Assembly (NCBI RefSeq): GCF_900141805.1 | Contig: NZ_FQYN01000005.1 | Coordinates: forward strand, 310,001 to 374,000 | Source of the DNA: Hymenobacter daecheongensis DSM 21074 | Lineage (GTDB): Bacteria; Bacteroidota; Bacteroidia; Cytophagales; Hymenobacteraceae | DNA: 64,000 nt | Direction: 5' to 3' | In this document: piece by piece, positions 55,834 to 63,078 of the stretch | Numbering within the stretch: the stretch's first letter is position 1 | Layout: each line of letters begins with the position of its first letter | Notes under the pieces: model-generated | Told to the model about the DNA's origin: nothing | The model's database searches: none | What the model saw: the letters and a program-made list of their open reading frames with translations, nothing else | Program-made: the position numbers and the translations under genes

Positions 55834-56823
55834 ATGAAACAAGTGGCCCCCGGCGTGCATCAGCTCACCATTCAGCGTTTTGTTAATCTGTATTTCGTCG
55901 AAACCGGGCAGGCCGGCGAGTGGGTGCTGGTCGATACCGGCCTGCCGGGCTCCGAGAAGGCCATCATTGCCGCCGCCGACGAGCTGTTTTACCCCGGCAC
56001 CCACCCCGAGGCCATCATCCTGACCCACGGCCACATGGACCACTCGGGCTCGGTGCGGGCGCTGGCCGAGCACTGGAAAGTGCCGGTGCTGGCCCACCCG
56101 CTGGAGCTGCCGTTTCTGACCGCCCGCGCCGTGTATCCGCCCGCCGACCCGACGGTGGACGGCGGCGGCTCGCTGGCTTTCGTGGCCCGGTTTTTCCCGC
56201 CCCAGTCGTTCCAGCTTTCCGATCTGGTGCAGGCCCTGCCCACGGCTTCGGATGAGGTGCCCTACCTGCCCGGCTGGCGCTGGCTGCACACGCCCGGCCA
56301 CGCGCCCGGCCAGTTGGCCCTGTTCCGCGAGGCCGACCGCACCCTGCTGGGCGGCGACGCTTTTGCCACCGCCAACCACGAATCGGTACCCAAGCTCCTG
56401 CTGCAGCTGCCCGCCATCAGCGTGGCCGGCGCGCCCTTCAACTACGACTGGGCGCAGGTGCGCCACTCGGTGCAACAGCTGGCCGCGCTGCGCCCGGCCG
56501 CCATCGGCTGCGGCCACGGCCCGGCCGTGCGCGGCCCCAAGTACACTGCCCAACTCCAACACTTAGCCGATAACTTTCCCATGCCCAAACACGGTCGTTA
56601 CGTTTCCGAACCCGCCCGCCTCGATGCCAATGGCGTAGTTTCCGTGCCGCAAGCCGCCAAAGACGGGCTGCCCGGCAAGCTGGCCGTGGCCGCCGCGGGC
56701 GTAGCCGCCCTGGTGGGCGTGGCCCTGCTGGTCAAGAAGCAGAAAAAGCACAAGCAGAACGAGTATCCGCGCAAAGCGCCCACCACACCCCGCGACCCGC
56801 GCACGGGCAAGGAGCCGGCGTAG
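55834..56823 (+). CDS. MBL-fold metallo-hydrolase with C-terminal membrane anchor
   Basis: 329 residues. VNLYFVETGQAGEWVLVDTG leads to the zinc motif H65-x-H67-x-D69-H70 in LTHGHMDHSGS. HTPGHAPGQLALF and the late GCGHGP motif complete the site. Residues about 285-300 (LAVAAAGVAALVGVALLV) form one membrane helix, and a basic tail (KKQKKHKQ) follows, so the protein appears C-terminally tail-anchored, which is odd for this family. Substrate unknown. Confidence 0.9.
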   Translation: MKQVAPGVHQLTIQRFVNLYFVETGQAGEWVLVDTGLPGSEKAIIAAADELFYPGTHPEAIILTHGHMDHSGSVRALAEHWKVPVLAHPLELPFLTARAVYPPADPTVDGGGSLAFVARFFPPQSFQLSDLVQALPTASDEVPYLPGWRWLHTPGHAPGQLALFREADRTLLGGDAFATANHESVPKLLLQLPAISVAGAPFNYDWAQVRHSVQQLAALRPAAIGCGHGPAVRGPKYTAQLQHLADNFPMPKHGRYVSEPARLDANGVVSVPQAAKDGLPGKLAVAAAGVAALVGVALLVKKQKKHKQNEYPRKAPTTPRDPRTGKEPA

Positions 56824-56860
56824 GCGGGCTTTCAGCCAGCAGTATATAGTTAAGGAGTAC

Positions 56861-56933
56861 AGACGCATCCTCACGTCTCGTTGAGTGGGCCATTCGTGTG
56901 GCTCGCGCACCGGCGAAACGTGGGGATGCGTCT
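56861..56933. repeat. inverted repeat with AGACGCATCC arms
   Basis: 16-base arms (56861-56876 and 56918-56933) with one mismatch, enclosing a 41-base loop. It lies between the metallo-hydrolase and the 7TM regulator; it could be a terminator. Confidence 0.7.
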
Positions 56934-57065
56934 TTGTGCAGTTTCGCCGGTTTGGCAGGCCACGCTGGCGGCCGCGGCCGGTACGGGCTTTGGTTTAGGA
57001 CGAAATATGCTTTATACTACCCCATTCATAGCGCCCTGCCCCTTCTGCTACCCAACGCCTCTTCC

Positions 57066-58943
57066 GTGCCGAAAACGCTCTGCCTGCTCCTGTTTACCTT
57101 TCTGGCAGGCCTGATTCGCGTGACAGCGCAGCCTTCTGCCGACCCGGCGCGCGTTCCGAACAGCGAGGTAGTGCGCGTGGGCGTGCTGCCGGACGGCCCG
57201 TATTCCTGGGCCCAGATCCGCACCGATACCACCCTGGCCTTCGGCCCCGCCGACTCGCTGCGGCCGGCGCGGGCCCGCGGCTACTGGCTGAAACTAACGC
57301 TGTGCAACCACCGCCGCCGCGCCGAGGCCACCGAGCTGCTGGTGCTGCCCAACCTCGATAACACCCTGTTTTTTTTCGATGAGGAGGCCCGGGCCTGGCG
57401 CACCCGGCGGGCGGGTGTGGCCGTGCCCACCGACCGCCAGCGGGTGAAGGGTCCGCTGCCGCTCTGGCTGCCGGCGCGGGCTACCACCACCGTGTACGTG
57501 CGGGTCCGGCTGAGCCCGCGGGCGGCGCTGCCGGCCGCTATCGGCCTGCGGGTGCAGCTGGAGCCGGCCGCCGTGGCCCGAAAAACGGACGACTTTTTCG
57601 GCACCGCCTGGGCCGTGGCGCTGGCGGTGCTGGGGGTGCTGCTGCTCACCAATCTATCTGCCTACTTCCGCTCGCGCGACCGGGCCACGCTGTACTATAT
57701 CTGCACGCAGGTGGGGGCAGTGCTCTACGTCACGGCGTTCCGGGGATATTTCAAGGTACTGTTTCCCACGCCCGTCTTCAGCCTGCTGGTGCTGCCCGAC
57801 GGCCGGAGCTATGCTTATACCCTGAACAACGTGCTGATGCACCTGAGCGTGGTGCTGCTGCTCACGGGCTTCGTGCAGATGACCCGCGCCTACCTGCCTA
57901 CTGCCGCCCGCCTGCCTGGCCTGGATGTCGCCCTGCGCTACGCGCTGCGGGGCTATTGTGCCTTCACGGCGGTGGTGGCCGCGGTGAATGTGGGCGGCTT
58001 CTACCTGAACTACTACACCTTGCTGCTCGACAACCTGCTGGTGCTGGGCGTGATCCTGCTGCTGCTGTTTACCACCGTGGCGGCCTACCGGCAGCGGCTG
58101 CCGCTGGCCCGCACCTACCTGCTGGCCAACGTGCTGCCGCTGCTCTGCGTGGCCGGCGTGGCGGTATACCACGTCATATTCGGCTTCGACAACAACGGCA
58201 ACCTGCTGCTGCCTGACCTGGCCATCGTGTCGCACGCGCTGTGCTTTTCGGCCGCTCTCAGCTTGCGCCTCCAGAACCTGCAGCGCACCCTGCTGGCCAC
58301 CGAGCAGGAGGCCCGCGCCCTGGCCCTCGACATTCAGGAGCACGAGCTGCGCCACCGCGAAATCGTGCTCAAAAACAGCCACATTCAGGCTGCCCTGCTC
58401 GAAATGCAGCGCCGCCAGCAGGCCCGCGACCAGCATACTCAGGCACTGAGCCAGGATAATGAGCAGCATGAGGCCACCAACCAGGAGCTGCGCGAGCAGC
58501 TGGAAGCCAACCAGCGCGAGCTGGCCTCCACCACCCTCTACGTGACCCAGAAAAACGCCCTGCTGGCCGAGCTGAAGCAGCAGATCCGGGAGCTGAGCGC
58601 CCAGCGCCCCGACCAGCAGCCGGAGCTGGCCGGCATCCAGTCCATCCTGCAAACCAATCTGTACCTCGACGAGGACTGGGCCAAGTTCAAGCTCCACTTC
58701 GAGCAGGTACATCCGCGCTTTTTCGAGGAGTTGCAGGCCCGCTACCCGGCCCTCACCAAAAACGAGCAGCGGCTGTACTGCTATTTTCACATCCATCTGG
58801 CCACCAAGGAAATTGCCGCCCTGCTCAACATTGACCCGGCCAGCGTGCGGCGGGCCAAAACCCGGCTCTACAAAAAGATAGCCGCCGCCGACCAGGCCGC
58901 CGGCCGCACCCCACCCCCCGAGCCGCCGCTCTCCGTCGAATAG
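57066..58943 (+). CDS. 7TM-DISM sensor with coiled coil and C-terminal HTH
   Basis: 625 residues from GTG 57066 (M-PKTLCLLLFTFLAGLIRVTAQ), chosen because it opens a signal peptide. Residues 23-175 are the extracytoplasmic DISMED2-like beta-domain. About seven TM helices follow (180-400), from FGTAWAVALAVLGVLLL on. A long coiled coil (405-540) ends in a HTH: LTKNEQRLYCYFHIHLATKEIAALLNIDPASVRRAKTRLYKKI, the LuxR-like type Bacteroidota fuse to membrane sensors. It would regulate transcription directly from the membrane. The nearest downstream gene is the endotoxin-like protein. Confidence 0.9.
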   Translation: MPKTLCLLLFTFLAGLIRVTAQPSADPARVPNSEVVRVGVLPDGPYSWAQIRTDTTLAFGPADSLRPARARGYWLKLTLCNHRRRAEATELLVLPNLDNTLFFFDEEARAWRTRRAGVAVPTDRQRVKGPLPLWLPARATTTVYVRVRLSPRAALPAAIGLRVQLEPAAVARKTDDFFGTAWAVALAVLGVLLLTNLSAYFRSRDRATLYYICTQVGAVLYVTAFRGYFKVLFPTPVFSLLVLPDGRSYAYTLNNVLMHLSVVLLLTGFVQMTRAYLPTAARLPGLDVALRYALRGYCAFTAVVAAVNVGGFYLNYYTLLLDNLLVLGVILLLLFTTVAAYRQRLPLARTYLLANVLPLLCVAGVAVYHVIFGFDNNGNLLLPDLAIVSHALCFSAALSLRLQNLQRTLLATEQEARALALDIQEHELRHREIVLKNSHIQAALLEMQRRQQARDQHTQALSQDNEQHEATNQELREQLEANQRELASTTLYVTQKNALLAELKQQIRELSAQRPDQQPELAGIQSILQTNLYLDEDWAKFKLHFEQVHPRFFEELQARYPALTKNEQRLYCYFHIHLATKEIAALLNIDPASVRRAKTRLYKKIAAADQAAGRTPPPEPPLSVE

Positions 58944-59226
58944 GCCCCCCAGGCCGCCCTTGCTCCCGCCGTACGCCTACGGCTAGGGGCCTCGCTACGC
59001 CCGGCCAGGACCCGGCGGCTCCGATTTGGATAAAATACATAGGCTGGCAGTCAGTCAGTTGCAATCAGCAGTGCGGGCTGTCTACACTTTGTCTACGCTG
59101 GTTTTTTGGGGAAAGAACGGTGAAAGCCCACCATTGCAGCCGGCTGAGTGCTCCCGACGGGCCGGCGCCTGCCCCTCGCTTCTTTTCTTTCTTTTCTTCC
59201 TTTCCACTTTTCCTTCTGCACGCCCT
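58944..59226. other. intergenic region upstream of the endotoxin-like gene
   Basis: 283 bases. It contains a small hairpin near 58978, an AT-rich GATTTGGATAAAATACATA segment at 59023 that may be promoter, and the block shared with 62811 at 59078-59113. The last 50 bases before the ATG are pyrimidine-rich. No gene was seen. Confidence 0.6.
59078..59113 (+). promoter_or_regulatory. conserved upstream block shared with the YVTN gene
   Basis: CTGTC-A-ACTTTGTCTAC-C---TTTT-GG-AA matches 62811-62845 at about 24 of 33 positions; the CAGTCAGTT stretch just before it matches too. The distance to the start codon is about 115 bases here and about 235 bases at the YVTN gene. A shared promoter or regulator site is inferred. 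Confidence 0.5.
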
Positions 59227-61083
59227 ATGGGATTCAATCCAGTCCGCGACACCCGCTACTTTCTCATCGCCAAGAACAGCAACCTGCCGCTGGGCATACG
59301 CGGCAGCTCCGGCGCGGCCGGAACCCAGTTCGAACAACAGGCCTGGACCCCCGACAGCCCGCAGCCGCAGCAGCATTTTCAGTTCGACAGAGCCCCCAAC
59401 CTGCATTTCTACATCAAGCCCGGCCAGTACGACCTGTACCTGGAGCCCCTGGCCTCGCGTGATGGCCGGGGCCGGGAAGATGGCGTGCCCATCGTGCAGG
59501 CCATCTGGAACGCCGGGGCCGGGCACCAGCATTTTCTGCTGGTGCCCGCCGGCGACGGCTACTACCGCATCCGGTGCCGGCACTCGGGCAAATTCGTGGA
59601 CGTGTATGGCAACACCACGGCCGTGGGGGCAGGGGTAGTACAGCACGCCCTCACCAGCACCGACAACCAGTTGTTCCGGATGGTGGCCGTGCCTACCCGG
59701 GGCCTGCCGGTCAATACCACCTCCTTCCAGAGCTACACCAACTACGGGCGCATGCTGGTGCTGGGAATGGCGGGCGTGATTCCGAAGGTGGGCGGCGGCA
59801 TCGCGGCTCTGATTGGCCTGATCTGGCCCAGCGACGCCGACCAGCGGTTCTGGAAGCAGATGAAGGACTACGTAGACGTGCGCATGACCGAAATGCTCCA
59901 GCACCAGCGGCTGCTGCTGCTGGAAGGCTACCTGAGCGGCCTGATCAGCAACCTGCGCATGGCCAACGTGCCGGGAGTGAGCCCCAAAGACCGCTGGGTT
60001 CACCTCATTTCCATCACCACCAGCGCTAGGATGCTCGAAAGTCAATTCCTGGGCGACCAGTTCCAGGACAGCCACCGTGTGCTTTCGCACCTGGCGGCCT
60101 GGGGCACGCTGGTGCTGGGAGCCCACGCGCAGATCGTGCGCGACTACGCGCAGATGCACCCCGACCTGACGGCCGAGCAGGCGGCCCTGGCCAAAGCGCC
60201 CTACAAGGCCGAGCTGCTGCTGGCCATTGAGAAGTATACCGCCGCCGTGGCTGCCGCCCGGGCCGCCGCCCTGAAGTGGCGGCTGGAGAAGATAGGGTTC
60301 TGGGAGATGATGGGCGTCATCCACGTGTGGGATACGGCAACGGGCTGGGGCAAGATGATGAGCACGCAGAGCGGTTCGGGCAGCCAGATCTACAAAGCCC
60401 GCTGCTCGCAGATACAAGCCCAGTTTGAGGCCGAGATGGACGCCCTGCTGGCCCCGGCCCGGCTGTGGCGCTTCCTGAGCCCGGATGTGCACGAGCGGCC
60501 CCAGGGCGAAACTGTGCGGAAGGTGGTGGGGCCGTTTCCCTGCATGCGCAACGACACCCCGTTTGAGGAAGTAACCGGCACCATCACCAGCCTGAGTATG
60601 CGGATGATCGGGGGCGAGCTTTCCGGGGTGGTAGTTCATTACGACGACGGCCGTAAGCGCGTGACGGGCAGCGAGACAGGCGGCATGAGTACCCTCACGC
60701 TGGCCCCCAACGAATATATCATCAGTGCCTACGGCATCGAGCGCAACTGCTACATTGCCGCCCTCACCTTCGAAACCAACCTGGGCCAGGTGTTCAGCAC
60801 GGGCGAGCCGCTGGTCAAAGAACACGCCATCGACTTTATGGCGAGCCTCGACGACACACTCAACCCGCGCCTTACGGGACTTTCGGAGGGTGGCGGGGGC
60901 CTGTGCTTTCATTGGGAATACGGCTGGACCAACGACTGGACCGGCACCCTGCACGCCGCCGAGCCTAAGTTGGCGGAGTCGGTTCGTCCGCTGCTGGCCG
61001 CCCCGGCCCCGCCCGCTGAGCCAGCCGGCCCCGACCCGGTGCAGGACTTCACCACCCACGAGTTTGCGGCGGGTCAATGGTAA
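59227..61083 (+). CDS. putative lectin/delta-endotoxin-like/lectin pore-forming protein
   Basis: 618 residues from ATG 59227 (MGFNPVRDTRYF). Residues about 8-148 look like a ricin-type beta-trefoil (RYFLIAKNSNLPLGIRG, YYRIRCRHSGKFVDVYG, TDNQLFRMV). Residues about 174-421 start with a hydrophobic segment (VLGMAGVIPKVGGGIAALIGLIW), then FWKQMKDYVDVRMTEMLQHQ and LLLLEGYLSGLISNLRMAN, resembling the helical pore-forming domain of Cry toxins. Residues 427-560 look like a jacalin lectin (ITSLSMRMIGGELSGVVVHY, NEYIISAYGI, YIAALTFETNLG). No signal peptide, as in Cry proteins. The domain calls are by eye. Confidence 0.7.
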   Translation: MGFNPVRDTRYFLIAKNSNLPLGIRGSSGAAGTQFEQQAWTPDSPQPQQHFQFDRAPNLHFYIKPGQYDLYLEPLASRDGRGREDGVPIVQAIWNAGAGHQHFLLVPAGDGYYRIRCRHSGKFVDVYGNTTAVGAGVVQHALTSTDNQLFRMVAVPTRGLPVNTTSFQSYTNYGRMLVLGMAGVIPKVGGGIAALIGLIWPSDADQRFWKQMKDYVDVRMTEMLQHQRLLLLEGYLSGLISNLRMANVPGVSPKDRWVHLISITTSARMLESQFLGDQFQDSHRVLSHLAAWGTLVLGAHAQIVRDYAQMHPDLTAEQAALAKAPYKAELLLAIEKYTAAVAAARAAALKWRLEKIGFWEMMGVIHVWDTATGWGKMMSTQSGSGSQIYKARCSQIQAQFEAEMDALLAPARLWRFLSPDVHERPQGETVRKVVGPFPCMRNDTPFEEVTGTITSLSMRMIGGELSGVVVHYDDGRKRVTGSETGGMSTLTLAPNEYIISAYGIERNCYIAALTFETNLGQVFSTGEPLVKEHAIDFMASLDDTLNPRLTGLSEGGGGLCFHWEYGWTNDWTGTLHAAEPKLAESVRPLLAAPAPPAEPAGPDPVQDFTTHEFAAGQW

Positions 61084-61095
61084 GCGCCCCCGGCC

Positions 61096-61195
61096 CGTAG
61101 CGCGGAAATCCGTTCCGCGACGAGCGAAGCGAGTTCTGACGTAAGCCTACGCAGGAACTCGCGTTGCTCGTCGCGGAACGGATTTCCGCGCTACG
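61096..61195. repeat. 41-base near-perfect inverted repeat
   Basis: Arms 61096-61136 and 61155-61195 (CGTAGCGCGGAAATCCGTTC start) pair with two mismatches around an 18-base loop. It lies directly after the endotoxin-like gene. Confidence 0.9.
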
Positions 61196-61202
61196 GGGCC
61201 CA

Positions 61203-61239
61203 TAAAAAAGCCTGGTCCCCTTGTGGGGGCCAGGCTTTC
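61203..61239. terminator. bidirectional terminator after the endotoxin-like gene
   Basis: AAAAAAGCCTGGTCCCC pairs with GGGGGCCAGGCTTT. It separates this gene from the convergent coiled-coil gene at 61284. Confidence 0.85.
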
Positions 61240-61283
61240 GTAGTTGCGATAGATGGGTGCGAGGGCGGGGCAGCCGGGCGGCA

Positions 61284-61703
61284 CTAGGCCGGTAGCGCGT
61301 CGTGGCGGGCCTGCACTTTGGCTTTGCAGTCCTGGTAGCCGGCCAGCTGGCGCTGGGCGGCATCCAACTCGCGGGCGCGGCGGAAGGCCCCGCGGCTGCC
61401 CAGGCCGCTGAGCTGCTCGTCCTGGATTTCTTCCAGCTCGCGCTTGAGCTTGCGCAGCTTCACTTCCTCGCGGGTGCGGGCCTCCCCGACGATCATGCCG
61501 GCAATGCGGGTTTCGAGCGGAGTTATCTGCTCGGTGAGGGAGCTCATTTCATTGGCATCTTCGGTAGCATCGCTGGTTTGGAGCGTGGCCGAGCGCTGGA
61601 CGGCCGCGATGCGGAACTCGGTGCGCTCGATGTCGGCCTGGGTATCGGTGAGCACCAGCTGGCACTCGGCACGGGTCAGAAGTAATTCAACGGGGTATTC
61701 CAT
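61284..61703 (-). CDS. predicted coiled-coil protein of unknown function
   Basis: 139 residues, nearly all helical and charged (TDTQADIERTEFRIAAVQR, SLTEQITPLETRIAGM, TREEVKLRKLKRELEEIQDEQ), without signal or membrane segment. It ends in a basic segment (AAQRQLAGYQDCKAKVQARHD). It lies 114 bases from, and on the same strand as, the XRE regulator at 61817 and may be its partner. I do not recognise the family. Confidence 0.7.
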   Translation of the reverse strand: MEYPVELLLTRAECQLVLTDTQADIERTEFRIAAVQRSATLQTSDATEDANEMSSLTEQITPLETRIAGMIVGEARTREEVKLRKLKRELEEIQDEQLSGLGSRGAFRRARELDAAQRQLAGYQDCKAKVQARHDALPA

Positions 61704-61816
61704 CAGAGTAAGGAGTTAAGGAGAAAAAAAATAAGTCACAAAGGCTGCCCAGCCTGTATTGTCATCAAGTATAGGCGCTTAAGCAATAGCTGCTGCTCCG
61801 GGGAGCCACTTTATTT

Positions 61817-62410
61817 TCAGGGCTCCTCGGGCAGGCCCGCCCGCAGCAGCGCCGCCTCGTGCTGCCAGGCCCCCAGGCGGGCCGCCAGCAGGGTGGTGGC
61901 CACCGGGCCGGTGGCCGCCTCGGGCAGCAGGGCATCGGCGGCGGCTTCGAGCAGGCGGACCAGCCAGCGGCGGCGCAGCAGCAGCGCGGGCGGCTCGGGG
62001 GCGGCTTCGGGGGCGGCGGGCGGCGGCGGCAGGGCCGCCCGCAGCAGCGGGCCGGCGGCCAGGCGGCGGGCAGCCAGGCGCTGCGTTTGGCGCAGGGCCC
62101 GCAGCTGCTGGTGCAGGCGGCGGGCCTGGTAGTCGCACTCGTGCAGGCGGGCCAGCACGGCGGCCGGGCCAGTGGCGGGCACGGCGGGCAGCGGCGCGAA
62201 TGGCTCCGGCGCGGCCGAGTCTTCGGCTTCGGGCAGGGCCAGCACCGCCTCGGCGGCCCGCAGCCAGGGCCGGGCGTGGCGGGGCAGCGGCTCGCGCCCG
62301 GTTTCGACGTTGGCTATCTGGGTTCGGCCCAGGGCCAGCCATATCCCCAGGTCGGCTTGGCGCAGGCCCAGGTGGGCCCGGATGGCTTGCATAATGGCGG
62401 CATCAGACAT
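61817..62410 (-). CDS. XRE-type HTH regulator with helical C-terminal region
   Basis: 197 residues. Residues 5-60 form the HTH (AIRAHLGLRQADLGIWLALGRTQIANVETGREPLP). The rest is Ala/Leu/Arg-rich helix (LHECDYQARRLHQQLRALRQTQRLAARRL) with a Pro-rich linker. Its start is 54 bases from the palindromic array at 62464-62594, which is therefore a likely site for it or a partner. The coiled-coil gene at 61284 follows it in the same direction. Confidence 0.85.
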   Translation of the reverse strand: MSDAAIMQAIRAHLGLRQADLGIWLALGRTQIANVETGREPLPRHARPWLRAAEAVLALPEAEDSAAPEPFAPLPAVPATGPAAVLARLHECDYQARRLHQQLRALRQTQRLAARRLAAGPLLRAALPPPPAAPEAAPEPPALLLRRRWLVRLLEAAADALLPEAATGPVATTLLAARLGAWQHEAALLRAGLPEEP

Positions 62411-62463
62411 AGGCAGATCTGGGGGCGAAGTAAGGACCGTTCAAGATAGGGCAAAGCAGCAAT

Positions 62464-62594
62464 ACTGACACGTTTTGACCTGACGCAAAAACGTGTCAGT
62501 ACGCGCGGATACTGACACGTTTTGACCTCATACCAAAACGTGTCAGTACGTGCGGATACTGACACATTTTTGCGTCAGGTCAAAACGTGTCAGT
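62464..62594. promoter_or_regulatory. three 37-base palindromes at exact 47-base spacing
   Basis: Units at 62464-62500, 62511-62547 and 62558-62594 have arms ACTGACACGTTTTG / CAAAACGTGTCAGT and a 9-base loop. Unit 3 is the reverse complement of unit 1 except for one base, so the whole array is itself palindromic. It lies upstream of the XRE gene (62410), 54 bases from its start. Operator for a dimeric or oligomeric regulator is the best reading. Confidence 0.7.
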
Positions 62595-62810
62595 ACGCAC
62601 CAGGGCGGCGGGTGCGGGGCTCGCCCCCGCCCGCTGTTCGCGCCGATTCCATGCTATCGTTTAGCGGCGGGCGGGGGCCCGGCCCGCACCCTGCTCCCCG
62701 GCGCGGGTAGCATCCGGGGGGCCGCGGGGGGGGGCGATGCGGGGCCGCTCACCGTCGGCGCACGATTAGGGCCAAAATAATCACCCCTCATCCTCAATCA
62801 GTTAGGTCAG

Positions 62811-62845
62811 CTGTCCATACTTTGTCTACACCCTATTTTAGGAAA
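62811..62845 (+). promoter_or_regulatory. conserved upstream block shared with the endotoxin-like gene
   Basis: Copy of the block described at 59078, here about 235 bases before the YVTN gene start. Confidence 0.5.
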
Positions 62846-62879
62846 CCGGGCCGGGGGCGTCGGACTATTGTAGCCTTCT

Positions 62880-63000
62880 TACGAAGCAGCAGCGGCCCCC
62901 GCCCCAGGGGCGGTCCTTGCTGCTTCGATAACAGCTCCGGCCCCCCGGAGCTGGCGGTCCCCCGGAGCCAGAGGTCAGCCCTCGGCTCCGGGGAGGCCGC
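62880..63000. repeat. GC-rich hairpin cluster
   Basis: CGAAGCAGCA (62884) pairs with TGCTGCTTCG near 62918-62929. GCTCCGG-CCCCCCGGAGC and CCCCGGAGCC...GGCTCCGGGG follow. Together they could form a structured leader for the YVTN gene. Confidence 0.5.
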
Positions 63001-63078
63001 ATGAGGAGCCGGGGGTGCCGGCCCGCTGGGGGCCGGAGCCGCCCGGGTTTTTTCTGTCCTGTCCCTTTCCGCCCTTCT

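Larger units (their letters stand above)
62411..63078. other. 668-base intergenic region with operator-like array
   Basis: Between divergent genes. It holds the three-palindrome array (62464-62594), a very GC-rich stretch with G runs at about 62720-62745, the shared block at 62811, and several GC-rich hairpins from 62880 to 63000. No convincing gene was seen. Confidence 0.6.

Noticed and set aside
57654..58796. 380-residue open frame opposite the 7TM regulator
   Set aside because: Shadow frame of the coiled coil and HTH part; rich in Gly/Val/Gln with no domain.
59065..61077. 670-residue open frame on the minus strand opposite the endotoxin-like gene
   Set aside because: It has no recognisable domain, while the plus strand shows lectin-like and helical-toxin motifs with a sensible start.
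62464..62594. Possible CRISPR array
   Set aside because: Only three units with 10-base gaps, each unit palindromic throughout and one inverted. CRISPR arrays have longer unique spacers and same-direction repeats. No cas genes were seen.
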